Assembly (NCBI GenBank): GCA_934525845.1
Contig: CAKSZS010000067.1
Location: 1-5,154, forward strand
Direction of reading: 5' to 3'
Origin: an uncultured Faecalibacterium sp.
GTDB lineage: Bacteria > Bacillota > Clostridia > Oscillospirales > Ruminococcaceae
Length of the DNA stretch: 5,154 nt
The translations under genes were made by a program, and so were the position numbers. Under the pieces are notes generated by a model, which made no database searches, was not told where the DNA came from, and saw only the letters and a program-made list of their open reading frames with translations. Of this stretch, positions 1 to 5,154 are shown in pieces. The first letter of the stretch is position 1. Each line of letters starts with the position of its first letter.

Positions 1-317
1 TCGGTCAGGTCAACCCGGAAGGTAGAATAGCCGCCCTTGTGCTCGGCCAGCTTTTCCCCGTTCAGGTAAACGGCGGCGGTCATGGCGGCACCGTCCAGCT
101 GCAAAACAGCCTTGCCGCCTGCCGGGATGGTGGGCTTTGTCAGGGCCAGCGTATACCAGCAGGTGCCGCGGTAGTAATCGTTGCCGCCGTCCTGACCGTC
201 CACCGCGTTCCAGGTGTGGGGCAGGGTGACAGCCTCGCCCATAACAGCAGCAGGGGTGCCGGGGTTCTCCTTGGTAAAATGCCAGTTGCTATGATTCAGC
301 AGGATGGTCTTGCTCAT
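1..317 (-). CDS. GH2 family glycoside hydrolase, N-terminal part (beta-galactosidase-like), cut by window edge
   Basis: The first 105 codons of a gene read leftward from an ATG at 317-315, with no stop before the window edge. The start is preceded by AAAGGAG at a good distance. The visible protein has the jelly-roll sugar-binding domain that opens GH2 enzymes: LPHTWNAVDGQDGGNDYYRG at residues 32-51, then a W-Y pair, a LQLDGAAMTAAVYLNGEKL strand pair near 72-90 and GGYSTFRVDLT at 95-105. These match the usual GH2 pattern of LPHTW, YYRG, W-Y, F-G, V-Y-NG and H-GGY. The DGxDGGNDYYRG version is, from memory, commoner in clostridial beta-galactosidase-like members than in beta-glucuronidases, but the catalytic domain is outside the window, so specificity is not determined. 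No signal peptide is present, so it is probably cytoplasmic. It lies downstream of the symporter gene on the same strand, which fits uptake followed by hydrolysis of a glycoside. Confidence 0.87.
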   Translation of the reverse strand, partial: MSKTILLNHSNWHFTKENPGTPAAVMGEAVTLPHTWNAVDGQDGGNDYYRGTCWYTLALTKPTIPAGGKAVLQLDGAAMTAAVYLNGEKLAEHKGGYSTFRVDLT

Positions 318-353
318 GGTAAAAACTCCTTTGTGAAAGATAGATAGAATCAG

Positions 354-385
354 CAAAAACCGAAAGAGCGGTTTGCCCTTTCGGT
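354..385 (-). terminator. Rho-independent terminator after the symporter gene
   Basis: Arms ACCGAAAG (359-366) and CTTTCGGT (378-385) form a perfect 8-bp stem; GG (370-371) and CC (376-377) can extend it past a small bulge. Read on the minus strand the stem is followed directly by TTTTTG, the U-tract of an intrinsic terminator. It begins 12 bases after the symporter stop codon. On the plus strand no U-tract follows, so it acts leftward only. It separates the symporter from the GH2 gene, whose start codon is only about 36 bases further on. Confidence 0.75.
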
Positions 386-397
386 CCTTGCGGGGTG

Positions 398-1891
398 TTA
401 CTGCATATTCTCTGCAATTACTTCATGACGAAGGGCTTCTTTCTTATCTGCGATGCGCTTCTGGACGTTGACCATTTCTTCCTTGGTCAGGGGGCAGCCG
501 ATCATGGCGAGCAGGGTGATGACCCAGCCCAGCATCGGCAGACCGTACTTGATGGCAAGGGTCATCCAGAAGATGCCGGAGGTGTAGGCATCCGTGGGCT
601 GGGGCATCGTGGTGGTGTAGCCCAGAATAGCCACGGCACCGGTGGCGATGACAGCAGCCACCGAGGTGATGAGTTTGTCGATGAGGCTGTAAGTGCCGGA
701 GACCACCGCCGGGATGTAACGGCCGCTGCGGTCCAGCTCGTAGTCGATGGTGTCAGCCATGTAAGAGGTGTTGGAGGTGGTGATGCACATATTGGAACCG
801 TTCTGCAGCAGGGTCAGCAGCACGTAAACGATCATGTTCCAACTGCCCATCACGCCGATCTGACGGGTATCTGTGAAGATGAAGAACAGGATCAGCACAG
901 AGGTGATGGCCATGCTGATGCAGGTCCAGGTCACGATGCCCTTCTTGCTGCCCTTTTTGCCCACATATTTTGCGCCGAAGGCTGCAAAGAAGATAGAAGG
1001 CACCATGCTGATCACGCCAAGGGTGGTGGCAAGACCCATGTTGCCGATGAGGATGCCGTTCAGCATGGTGTTGATGATGGCCTGGCTGCCCACCTGCTGT
1101 GCCAGCTTGTCGGAAGCGTTGGAGGCGATGTAGCACTGCAGGGGCTTGTTGTGCTTGAGCACCTCAAGAATATCCGCAGTTTTCAGCGGCTCGTGTTTTT
1201 TGTTGGTGCCCTCAAAGTTTTCGGGCTTATCGTAGGCAGAGATACCGGCGCAGACGATCAGGGTGCCGATGCCGGCAATGATCAGGACGATGGTGCAGAC
1301 GGTGCTGAGGAAGTCCTGATTGAAGGTGCCGCCGCACTTGGGCAGGATGACGGTGTAGATCAGCATGCTCATGCCCATGGGCACGGCGTAGTTCAGGGCA
1401 GTGGACCAGACCCCGATGGTGGGACGCTGCCGGGGATCGTTGGTCATGATGGCAGGCAGGGTCTGGGCGGTCATGTTGGTGACGGTGTAGCCGATGATGT
1501 AAATAATGTAGGTCAGGGCAAACACCGGCAGGCCGAAGCCCTTGCTGGAGCACAGGTTGAACATGCACAGCAGGCCGACTGCTTCGATCAGGTAGCCGCT
1601 GATCAGCAGAACGCGCAGCTTGCCGAAACGGGTGTTGACGCGGTCGTAAACAAAGGCCAGCATCGGGTCGGTAAAGCCGTCCAGAATGCGGGCGAGCATC
1701 AGGATGACGCCAACGGTTGCGGTGGTGATGCCGTAGCCAATGCTGGCAGAATAACTTGCCATACCGATCAGGGAGTAGACGCTCATGCCAACAAAGGCGT
1801 TGCAGGCATAACAGATGATCTGCCAGAGTTTTGCACGGCGGTACTGTACGCCGTCCACTTCACTGGCGCTGGGTTTCTTTTGGAACATCAT
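398..1891 (-). CDS. GPH-family (MelB/UidB-like) sugar:cation symporter, MFS superfamily
   Basis: A 497-residue integral membrane protein with about twelve hydrophobic segments, the usual length of the glycoside-pentoside-hexuronide:cation symporter family. The family signature is clear: ARILDGFTDP at residues 67-76 followed by YDRVNTRFGKLR at 82-93, corresponding to the helix II and loop 2-3 motif of MelB. Asp71 and Asp75 line up with the MelB cation-site Asp55 and Asp59, and Lys406 (SLIDKLITS) is a candidate for the conserved helix XI lysine. MelB Asp19, a sugar contact in helix I, appears to be replaced by a neutral residue (around 30-33). By family it should import a small glycoside using H+ or Na+. 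The central loop near 218-250 is hydrophilic, as expected between the two six-helix halves. The start at 1891 is chosen because AGGAGG (1898-1903) lies 6 bases upstream; a second ATG follows immediately. It is divergent from the GH1 gene and upstream of the GH2 gene, suggesting a glycoside-use locus. The substrate is not readable from sequence. Confidence 0.93.
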   Translation of the reverse strand: MMFQKKPSASEVDGVQYRRAKLWQIICYACNAFVGMSVYSLIGMASYSASIGYGITTATVGVILMLARILDGFTDPMLAFVYDRVNTRFGKLRVLLISGYLIEAVGLLCMFNLCSSKGFGLPVFALTYIIYIIGYTVTNMTAQTLPAIMTNDPRQRPTIGVWSTALNYAVPMGMSMLIYTVILPKCGGTFNQDFLSTVCTIVLIIAGIGTLIVCAGISAYDKPENFEGTNKKHEPLKTADILEVLKHNKPLQCYIASNASDKLAQQVGSQAIINTMLNGILIGNMGLATTLGVISMVPSIFFAAFGAKYVGKKGSKKGIVTWTCISMAITSVLILFFIFTDTRQIGVMGSWNMIVYVLLTLLQNGSNMCITTSNTSYMADTIDYELDRSGRYIPAVVSGTYSLIDKLITSVAAVIATGAVAILGYTTTMPQPTDAYTSGIFWMTLAIKYGLPMLGWVITLLAMIGCPLTKEEMVNVQKRIADKKEALRHEVIAENMQ

Positions 1892-1938
1892 GATTTTCCT
1901 CCTTTTTGTGTAACCAAGGCTCCGCTTTTCCTGCCACT

Positions 1939-1944
1939 AGAATA
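1939..1944 (-). promoter_or_regulatory. Possible -10 box for the symporter gene
   Basis: On the minus strand TGTTATTCT gives an extended -10 form (TG, one base, TATTCT; 4 of 6 to TATAAT), which would start transcription about 40 bases before the symporter ATG. No good -35 hexamer lies 16-18 bases upstream, so this is a weak prediction. Confidence 0.3.
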
Positions 1945-1999
1945 ACAGAATGCAGCCGGGACTGCTGGATGAAAAATCGAAAACGAGGACAAAAATTCG

Positions 2000-2028
2000 T
2001 GCAATAATTTGCAGCACATGAATTTGCA
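2000..2028. promoter_or_regulatory. TGCAA inverted repeat plus AATTTGCA direct repeat, possible operator
   Basis: TGCAA-TAAT-TTGCA (2000-2013) is a perfect inverted repeat with a 4-base spacer. Its right half is part of AATTTGCA (2006-2013), which recurs exactly at 2021-2028, 15 bases on. The cluster lies in the AT-rich middle of the spacer between the divergent symporter and GH1 genes, upstream of the GH1 -10 box. A local activator or repressor could bind here, but no regulator gene for this pair is visible in the window apart from the TetR gene downstream. Confidence 0.35.
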
Positions 2029-2038
2029 TCCGTTTTCA
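2025..2038. promoter_or_regulatory. cre-like catabolite control site (CcpA)
   Basis: Read on the minus strand the site is TGAAAACGGATGCA. Against the Gram-positive cre consensus TGNAARCGNWWWCA, only one position (G in the WWW triplet) deviates. It sits between the divergent symporter and GH1 genes, about 36 bases upstream of the GH1 -10 box. That fits glucose-type catabolite control of a sugar-use locus, a common arrangement in Firmicutes. A weaker look-alike, CGAAAACGAGGACA, lies at 1978-1991 on the plus strand. The binding protein is not in the window, so the role is inferred. Confidence 0.5.
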
Positions 2039-2070
2039 CGACTTATTGCCCCCTAAGAGCAAAACGGGTC

Positions 2071-2079
2071 TGCTACAAT
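2071..2079 (+). promoter_or_regulatory. Extended -10 promoter of the GH1 gene
   Basis: TGCTACAAT contains TACAAT (2074-2079, 5 of 6 to TATAAT) preceded by the TG of an extended -10. The region 17 bases upstream (CCCTAA) has no recognisable -35 box, which fits reliance on the extended -10 or on an activator. Transcription would begin near 2086, leaving a leader of about 30 bases before the AAGGGAG ribosome site (2103-2109). Confidence 0.55.
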
Positions 2080-2116
2080 AGCCTCAACAAGAAACACGCG
2101 GGAAGGGAGAACCGTC

Positions 2117-3418
2117 ATGCAGAAATTTGAAAAAGGCTTTTTCATCGGTGCTGCAACAGCAGCCCATCAGGTAGAGGGCAACAACACCAACAGCGACTAC
2201 TGGGCACAGGAGCAGCTGCCCCATTCCAGCTTTACGGAGCCCAGCGGCATTGCCTGCGACCATTATCATCGGTACGAAGAAGATATTAAGCTGCTGGCCG
2301 ATGCCGGGCTGAACGCCTACCGCTTTTCCATCGAGTGGGCACGGGTGGAGCCGGAAGAAGGAAAGTTCGACCCGGAGGCCATCGAACATTACCGCAGGGT
2401 GATCGCCTGCTGCAAGGCGCAGGGCATAGAGCCCATCGTCACCCTGCTGCACTTTACCAGCCCGAAATGGCTCATCTGCAAGGGCGGCTGGGAAGCAGAA
2501 TCCACGGTCGAGGACTTCAAAAAATATGTGACCTATGTGATGGAGCAGCTGGGCAGCGAGCTGCGCTATGTCTGCACCATCAACGAAGCCAATATGGGCT
2601 TGCAGCTGGCCGCCATCTCCAAGCGGTTTCGCCTGATGGCAGAACAGGCCGCCAAGAATGCCGCAGCAGCCGGAAAGTCTGCCGAGGGCACGGTGCAGGT
2701 GGGCATGAACTTCCAAAAGATGATGGAAAACATGAAGTATGCCGCCATGGAGAACGCACAGGTGTTCGGCACGCCCCAGCCCCAGATCTTTGTCAGCGAG
2801 CGCACCCCGGAGGGCGACCTGCTGGTGCTGCGCGCCCATGCCGCCGCACGGGATGCCATCAAGGCCATCTGCCCGGAGGTCAAGGTGGGCCTGACCCTCT
2901 CGCTGCACGACTTGCAGGCACAGCCCGGCGGCGAAGCCTTTGCCGAGGCCGCATGGCAGGAGGAGTTCACCCATTATCTGCCCTACATTAAAGAGGACGA
3001 TTTCCTTGGGGTGCAGAACTACACCCGTACCCTGTATGGCCCCCAGGGGCAGCTTCCGGCACCGGAGGGCGCAGAGCTGACCCAGATGGATTACGAGGTC
3101 TACCCGCAGGCACTGGAGCACGTCATCCGTAAAGTGGCAGAAGCATTCAAGGGCGACCTCATCGTCACCGAAAATGGCATTGCCACCGCCGAGGATGCCT
3201 GCCGTGTGGCGTTTATCCGGCAGGCATTGGACGGCGTGCAGCATTGCATCGCCGACGGCATCCCGGTGAAGGGCTACTTCTACTGGAGCCTGATGGACAA
3301 CTTTGAGTGGCAGAAGGGCTACGCCATGCAGTTCGGCCTGATCGCCGTGAACCGTGAAACCATGGAGCGGACGGCAAAGCCCAGCCTTGGGGTGCTGGGC
3401 GGTTACGCAGAAAAATAA
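2117..3418 (+). CDS. GH1 family beta-glycosidase (beta-glucosidase-like), atypical member
   Basis: A 433-residue TIM-barrel retaining beta-glycosidase. GH1 landmarks appear in order: GAATAAHQVEG (11-21, sugar-binding Gln18), RFSIEWARVEP (69-79), LHFTSPKW (111-118, His112), TINEAN (154-159, acid/base Glu157), NYTRT (301-305, Tyr302), VTENG (350-354, nucleophile Glu352) and GYFYWSLMDNFEWQKGY (386-402). Glu397-Trp398 of the last motif is the form found in enzymes for unphosphorylated sugars; the Ser/Lys/Tyr phosphate pocket of 6-phospho-beta-glycosidases is not evident. This agrees with import by a symporter rather than a phosphotransferase system. Unusual points: the normal NEP is NEA, the usual GY-G-PG stretch after it is missing, and residues 160-240 form an enlarged loop region, so the aglycone site is probably specialised. 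No signal peptide is seen, so it is cytoplasmic. The ATG has AAGGGAG 7 bases upstream. It is transcribed alone and ends at a strong terminator. Confidence 0.92.
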   Translation: MQKFEKGFFIGAATAAHQVEGNNTNSDYWAQEQLPHSSFTEPSGIACDHYHRYEEDIKLLADAGLNAYRFSIEWARVEPEEGKFDPEAIEHYRRVIACCKAQGIEPIVTLLHFTSPKWLICKGGWEAESTVEDFKKYVTYVMEQLGSELRYVCTINEANMGLQLAAISKRFRLMAEQAAKNAAAAGKSAEGTVQVGMNFQKMMENMKYAAMENAQVFGTPQPQIFVSERTPEGDLLVLRAHAAARDAIKAICPEVKVGLTLSLHDLQAQPGGEAFAEAAWQEEFTHYLPYIKEDDFLGVQNYTRTLYGPQGQLPAPEGAELTQMDYEVYPQALEHVIRKVAEAFKGDLIVTENGIATAEDACRVAFIRQALDGVQHCIADGIPVKGYFYWSLMDNFEWQKGYAMQFGLIAVNRETMERTAKPSLGVLGGYAEK

Positions 3419-3431
3419 GCTGCAACAGCAA

Positions 3432-3469
3432 AAAACAGGCTGCGGAAGATGCTTCTCGCAGCCTGTTTT
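3432..3469. terminator. Bidirectional intrinsic terminator shared by GH1 and tetR-type genes
   Basis: AAAACAGGCTGCG (3432-3444) pairs perfectly with CGCAGCCTGTTTT (3457-3469), a 13-bp stem; the loop can pair further (GAAG with CTTC). On the plus strand the stem ends in TTTTGG, and on the minus strand in TTTTTTG. It begins 13 bases after the GH1 stop codon and 3 bases after the regulator stop codon, so it ends both convergent transcripts. Confidence 0.88.
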
Positions 3470-3472
3470 GGT

Positions 3473-4009
3473 TCAGTGGGAAAGATGCAGACCGTGGACA
3501 CCATCCGCAACCACGGCGGCAATTACGTTGATGTGCTTTTGCGCCAGTTTGGCGTCGGTGTTCAAAAGCCCGGAAAGTCCGTTCATTACAAAAATCAGGA
3601 TGGCACCGATATTTTCATATTGGGACGGCTCGATATTGTCACCTTTGATTTTTTCCAGAATGGCATCCCGCAAATGCTGCGTAAAGCGGTTCATCGCGGA
3701 TACCGGAACCACACCGAGGTAATCCGTTGCCTGCTGGAGAGCAGCAAACATTTCCTGCACAAAGGCCTCCGGTTCATCCAGCAGCTGCTGTGCGCCGCGC
3801 ATATTGTCGCAGACGAGTTGGACCGTCTGCCGCTCCATTTCGGCGGTGAGGGCATCCAGCGTTTCGTAGTGGGAATAAAAAGTCGTTTTGTTGATCTCGG
3901 CGCGTTCGACAATTTCCTTGACCGTGATCTTTTCAATGGGCTTCTCCCGCAGCAAGTCGATAAACGCTTTCTGAATGGCACGCTTCGTTTTTTTGACCCG
4001 GATATCCAT
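3473..4009 (-). CDS. TetR-family transcriptional regulator
   Basis: A 178-residue protein with an N-terminal TetR DNA-binding domain: a first helix KTKRAIQKAFIDLLREKP (7-24), then the helix-turn-helix ITVKEIVERAEINKTTFYSHYE (28-49, with the family-typical TTFYSHY recognition end). Residues 50-178 are a mostly helical ligand and dimer domain; the DNA-binding part resembles the short Firmicutes DhaS-like TetR proteins, though the ligand is unknown. The start at 4009 has GGAGG (4016-4020) 6 bases upstream. The gene is divergent from the SDR gene and shares with it a 204-base control region holding several inverted repeats, the usual arrangement of a TetR repressor controlling itself and its neighbour. 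It is therefore more likely to control the SDR gene than the convergent GH1 gene, but that is inference. It ends at the shared terminator. Confidence 0.93.
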   Translation of the reverse strand: MDIRVKKTKRAIQKAFIDLLREKPIEKITVKEIVERAEINKTTFYSHYETLDALTAEMERQTVQLVCDNMRGAQQLLDEPEAFVQEMFAALQQATDYLGVVPVSAMNRFTQHLRDAILEKIKGDNIEPSQYENIGAILIFVMNGLSGLLNTDAKLAQKHINVIAAVVADGVHGLHLSH

Positions 4010-4081
4010 ACAATTCCTCCGTCAATGTATTTCGTAAAGGATGCTTAACCAACGCTTGGAACGTGATCCGTTGCTTAAACA

Positions 4082-4111
4082 CCGGACACGCCGGAAGCTG
4101 CTGATTGCAGC
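4082..4111. repeat. Two small inverted repeats in the regulator leader
   Basis: CCGG-ACACG-CCGG (4082-4094) and GCTGC-TGATT-GCAGC (4097-4111) are short perfect inverted repeats. If the regulator transcript starts near 4122, both fall in its roughly 110-base leader and could form small hairpins. The right arm of the second also contains the TTGCAG proposed as the -35 box of the SDR promoter. Short GC-rich repeats of this size can occur by chance. Confidence 0.3.
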
Positions 4112-4133
4112 CTCTGCGGCATAGTGCTATTAT
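4105..4133 (+). promoter_or_regulatory. Promoter of the SDR gene, overlapping the opposite regulator promoter
   Basis: TTGCAG (4105-4110) and TATTAT (4128-4133) are 17 bases apart, and the -10 is preceded by TG plus one base, an extended -10. Transcription would begin near 4140 with a leader of about 75 bases that includes two inverted repeats. The -10 lies inside the perfect palindrome GTGCTATTATAGCAC (4124-4138). Confidence 0.55.
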
Positions 4134-4157
4134 AGCACCATAGAGATGGATAAGCAA
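4129..4157 (-). promoter_or_regulatory. Promoter of the TetR-family gene
   Basis: On the minus strand TTGCTT (4157-4152) and a perfect TATAAT (4134-4129) are 17 bases apart, with TG plus one base before the -10. The -10 is the reverse reading of the palindrome at 4124-4138 that also carries the SDR -10. The -35 overlaps the left arm of the inverted repeat at 4154-4168, so a repressor bound there would block it. The predicted start near 4122 gives a leader of about 110 bases. Confidence 0.62.
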
Positions 4158-4168
4158 CTAAGAGTTGC
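4154..4168. promoter_or_regulatory. Inverted repeat GCAACT-AAG-AGTTGC, candidate TetR operator
   Basis: A perfect 6-base inverted repeat with a 3-base centre, the size and symmetry expected of a TetR-family operator. It overlaps the -35 box of the regulator promoter and lies just downstream of the predicted SDR transcription start, so one bound dimer could repress both genes. The eight bases TAAGCAAC at its left edge (4151-4158) recur inverted as GTTGCTTA at 4070-4077. Confidence 0.55.
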
Positions 4169-4176
4169 AAATCTAG

Positions 4177-4190
4177 TTCGTGAATACGAA
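4177..4190. promoter_or_regulatory. Inverted repeat TTCGT-GAAT-ACGAA in the SDR leader
   Basis: A perfect 5-base inverted repeat with a 4-base centre, 9 bases from the preceding repeat and 10 bases before the ribosome site. A run of A-rich sequence follows, so it is not an intrinsic terminator on the plus strand. It may be a second operator or a weak leader hairpin. TTCGT also occurs once at 4031-4035. Confidence 0.35.
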
Positions 4191-4213
4191 AAATAAAAAA
4201 TGGAGGATGCTTT

Positions 4214-5154
4214 ATGAAAATGATGGACTTCAACAGTGTCAAAGGCAAGGTAGCTATCGTCACCGGCGCAAGCCGCGGCATCGGCCGCGCCATTGCCGAG
4301 TGCTTCGGCGAAAACGGCATGAAGGTGGTCTGTGCAGCCCGCAGTGCACAGCAGGGGCAGGCTGTGGCAGACGGCATCTGCGCCAAGGGCGGCGATGCCA
4401 TCTTTATCCAGACCGATTGCAGCAAGGCTTCCGCCATCAAGGAACTGGTGGACAAGACGGTGGCACACTATGGTAAGCTGGATGGCGTTGTCAGCAACGC
4501 AGGCATCGGCATGGGCGGCACACCGCTGCACGAGTATGAGGTGGAGGATTACGAGAAGATCTTCTCCCTGAACAGCGAGGGCGTCTTTGCCGGGATGAAG
4601 TACGGCGCAGAGGCCATCCTGAAAAGCCACAGCGAGGGTGGTTTCCTCATCAATGTGGCCTCGGTGGCGGGTCTTGTACCCCAGCGCGGACAGGCATTGT
4701 ACAGCGCCACCAAGTTCGGTGTGGTGGGCATGACCCGTGCAGCGGCACTGGATTATGCGGAATACGGCATCACCGTCAACGCCATCTGCCCCGGCTACAC
4801 CAAAACCAGCATCTTTGGCGATGCACCGGCTTCGGCTATGGACTTTTTCGCATCTGACTGCCCGGCAAAGCGGATGGGCGACCCGGAGGAATGCGCCGCA
4901 CTGGCACTCTTCCTTGCCAGCGGTCTGGCACGGTACATCACCGGCGCAGCCATCCCGGTGGACGGCGCACTGTCTGCCGGGCACCAGAGCATCAGCAGCT
5001 GGAAGCACCCGGAAATTTTGACCGGCGGCAAGCTGAACAGCCAGAGCACCATTGCAGCCCTGATGGAAAACGAGGCTGCAAAGGCTATCGTGGAGCAGTA
5101 TCTGCCCGGCTTTGCCGAGAATCAGCAGGCAAAAGCCGCCTACGGCATGACCTT
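4214..5154 (+). CDS. Short-chain dehydrogenase/reductase (SDR) with C-terminal extension, cut by window edge
   Basis: 313 codons are visible with no stop before the edge. The classical SDR set is complete: cofactor motif TGASRGIG (17-24), NAG (95-97), Asn120, Ser150 in NVASVAG, Tyr163 and Lys167 in YSATK, PG (193-194) and the closing ITGAAIPVDG (242-251). Arg21 together with Ala-Ala-Arg at 41-43, with no Asp after strand beta2, suggests NADP(H) preference. It should reduce a carbonyl or oxidise an alcohol in the cytoplasm; the closest functional class (3-oxoacyl-ACP reductase-like, sugar or steroid dehydrogenase) cannot be told from sequence alone. A classical SDR ends near residue 250-260, but this one continues for at least 60 residues, with a helical-looking tail around 277-313 (MENEAAKAIVEQYLPGF, then GMT). 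The ATG at 4214 has TGGAGG (4201-4206) 7 bases upstream; further ATGs follow at codons 3 and 4. It is divergent from the TetR-type gene, probably its regulator. Confidence 0.92.
   Translation, partial: MKMMDFNSVKGKVAIVTGASRGIGRAIAECFGENGMKVVCAARSAQQGQAVADGICAKGGDAIFIQTDCSKASAIKELVDKTVAHYGKLDGVVSNAGIGMGGTPLHEYEVEDYEKIFSLNSEGVFAGMKYGAEAILKSHSEGGFLINVASVAGLVPQRGQALYSATKFGVVGMTRAAALDYAEYGITVNAICPGYTKTSIFGDAPASAMDFFASDCPAKRMGDPEECAALALFLASGLARYITGAAIPVDGALSAGHQSISSWKHPEILTGGKLNSQSTIAALMENEAAKAIVEQYLPGFAENQQAKAAYGMT

Noticed and set aside
359..385. Reading the hairpin as a bidirectional terminator
   Set aside because: Only the minus-strand reading has a U-tract (TTTTTG); the plus-strand side continues as CCTTGCGG, and no plus-strand gene ends there.
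395..1945. A 516-codon open frame on the plus strand covering the whole symporter gene in antisense
   Set aside because: Its protein is rich in Gly, His, Asp and Gln with no recognisable domain, and it mirrors a clear membrane transporter with its own ribosome site. GC-rich codon bias produces such antisense frames.
2084..3244. A 386-codon open frame antisense to the GH1 gene
   Set aside because: Cys, His and Leu-rich composition, no family resemblance, and the opposite strand carries a complete set of GH1 motifs. It is a shadow frame.
3449..4048. A 199-codon plus-strand frame opposite the TetR-type gene
   Set aside because: The reverse strand encodes a convincing helix-turn-helix regulator with a GGAGG site; the plus-strand frame starts inside the terminator and has no family features.
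3933..4157. A 74-codon minus-strand frame crossing the regulator start and its control region
   Set aside because: It runs through promoter elements and overlaps the regulator in another frame, with no ribosome site or recognisable sequence.
4010..4213. A riboswitch in the leaders of the divergent regulator and SDR genes
   Set aside because: The repeats are short, separate palindromes typical of protein operators; no known riboswitch core or terminator/antiterminator pair was recognised.
4130..5008. A 292-codon minus-strand frame antisense to the SDR gene
   Set aside because: Ala, His, Cys and Val-rich shadow of the SDR coding strand, without domain features.

Overview
The window looks like chromosomal DNA of a gut Clostridia (Oscillospirales) bacterium, possibly Faecalibacterium-like. 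This rests on GC-rich coding sequence with AT-richer spacers, strong AGGAGG-type ribosome sites, and low-GC-Gram-positive-style gene families (a GPH sugar symporter beside GH1 and GH2 glycosidases, a short TetR regulator and a short-chain dehydrogenase). The genus is inferred from overall protein flavour, not proven.

Layout. Positions 1-317 (minus) hold the start of a GH2 glycosidase cut by the left edge. Positions 398-1891 (minus) encode a GPH/MelB-type sugar:cation symporter upstream of it; a terminator-like hairpin with a U-tract sits between the two. Positions 1892-2116 are a divergent control region with a good extended -10 for the plus strand, a strong cre-like (CcpA) site and a TGCAA inverted repeat. 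Positions 2117-3418 (plus) encode a divergent GH1 beta-glycosidase. A bidirectional terminator at 3432-3469 separates it from a convergent TetR-family regulator (3473-4009, minus). Positions 4010-4213 are a second divergent control region rich in inverted repeats. Positions 4214-5154 (plus) encode an SDR oxidoreductase running off the right edge.

How it may work together. The symporter would import a small beta-glycoside, the GH1 and GH2 enzymes would hydrolyse it in the cytoplasm (no signal peptide is seen at either visible N-terminus), and carbon catabolite control could act through the cre-like site. The TetR/SDR pair looks like a separate unit, autoregulated through a shared palindromic promoter. 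Whether the SDR acts on a product of the glycosidases, such as a released aglycone, is speculation.

The most notable items are the 15-bp palindrome that supplies an extended -10 box on both strands between tetR and the SDR gene, the neighbouring inverted repeats, the C-terminal extension of the SDR beyond the normal fold end, and the unusually long, atypical loop region after the acid/base residue of the GH1 enzyme. No mobile element, CRISPR array, tRNA or rRNA was seen.
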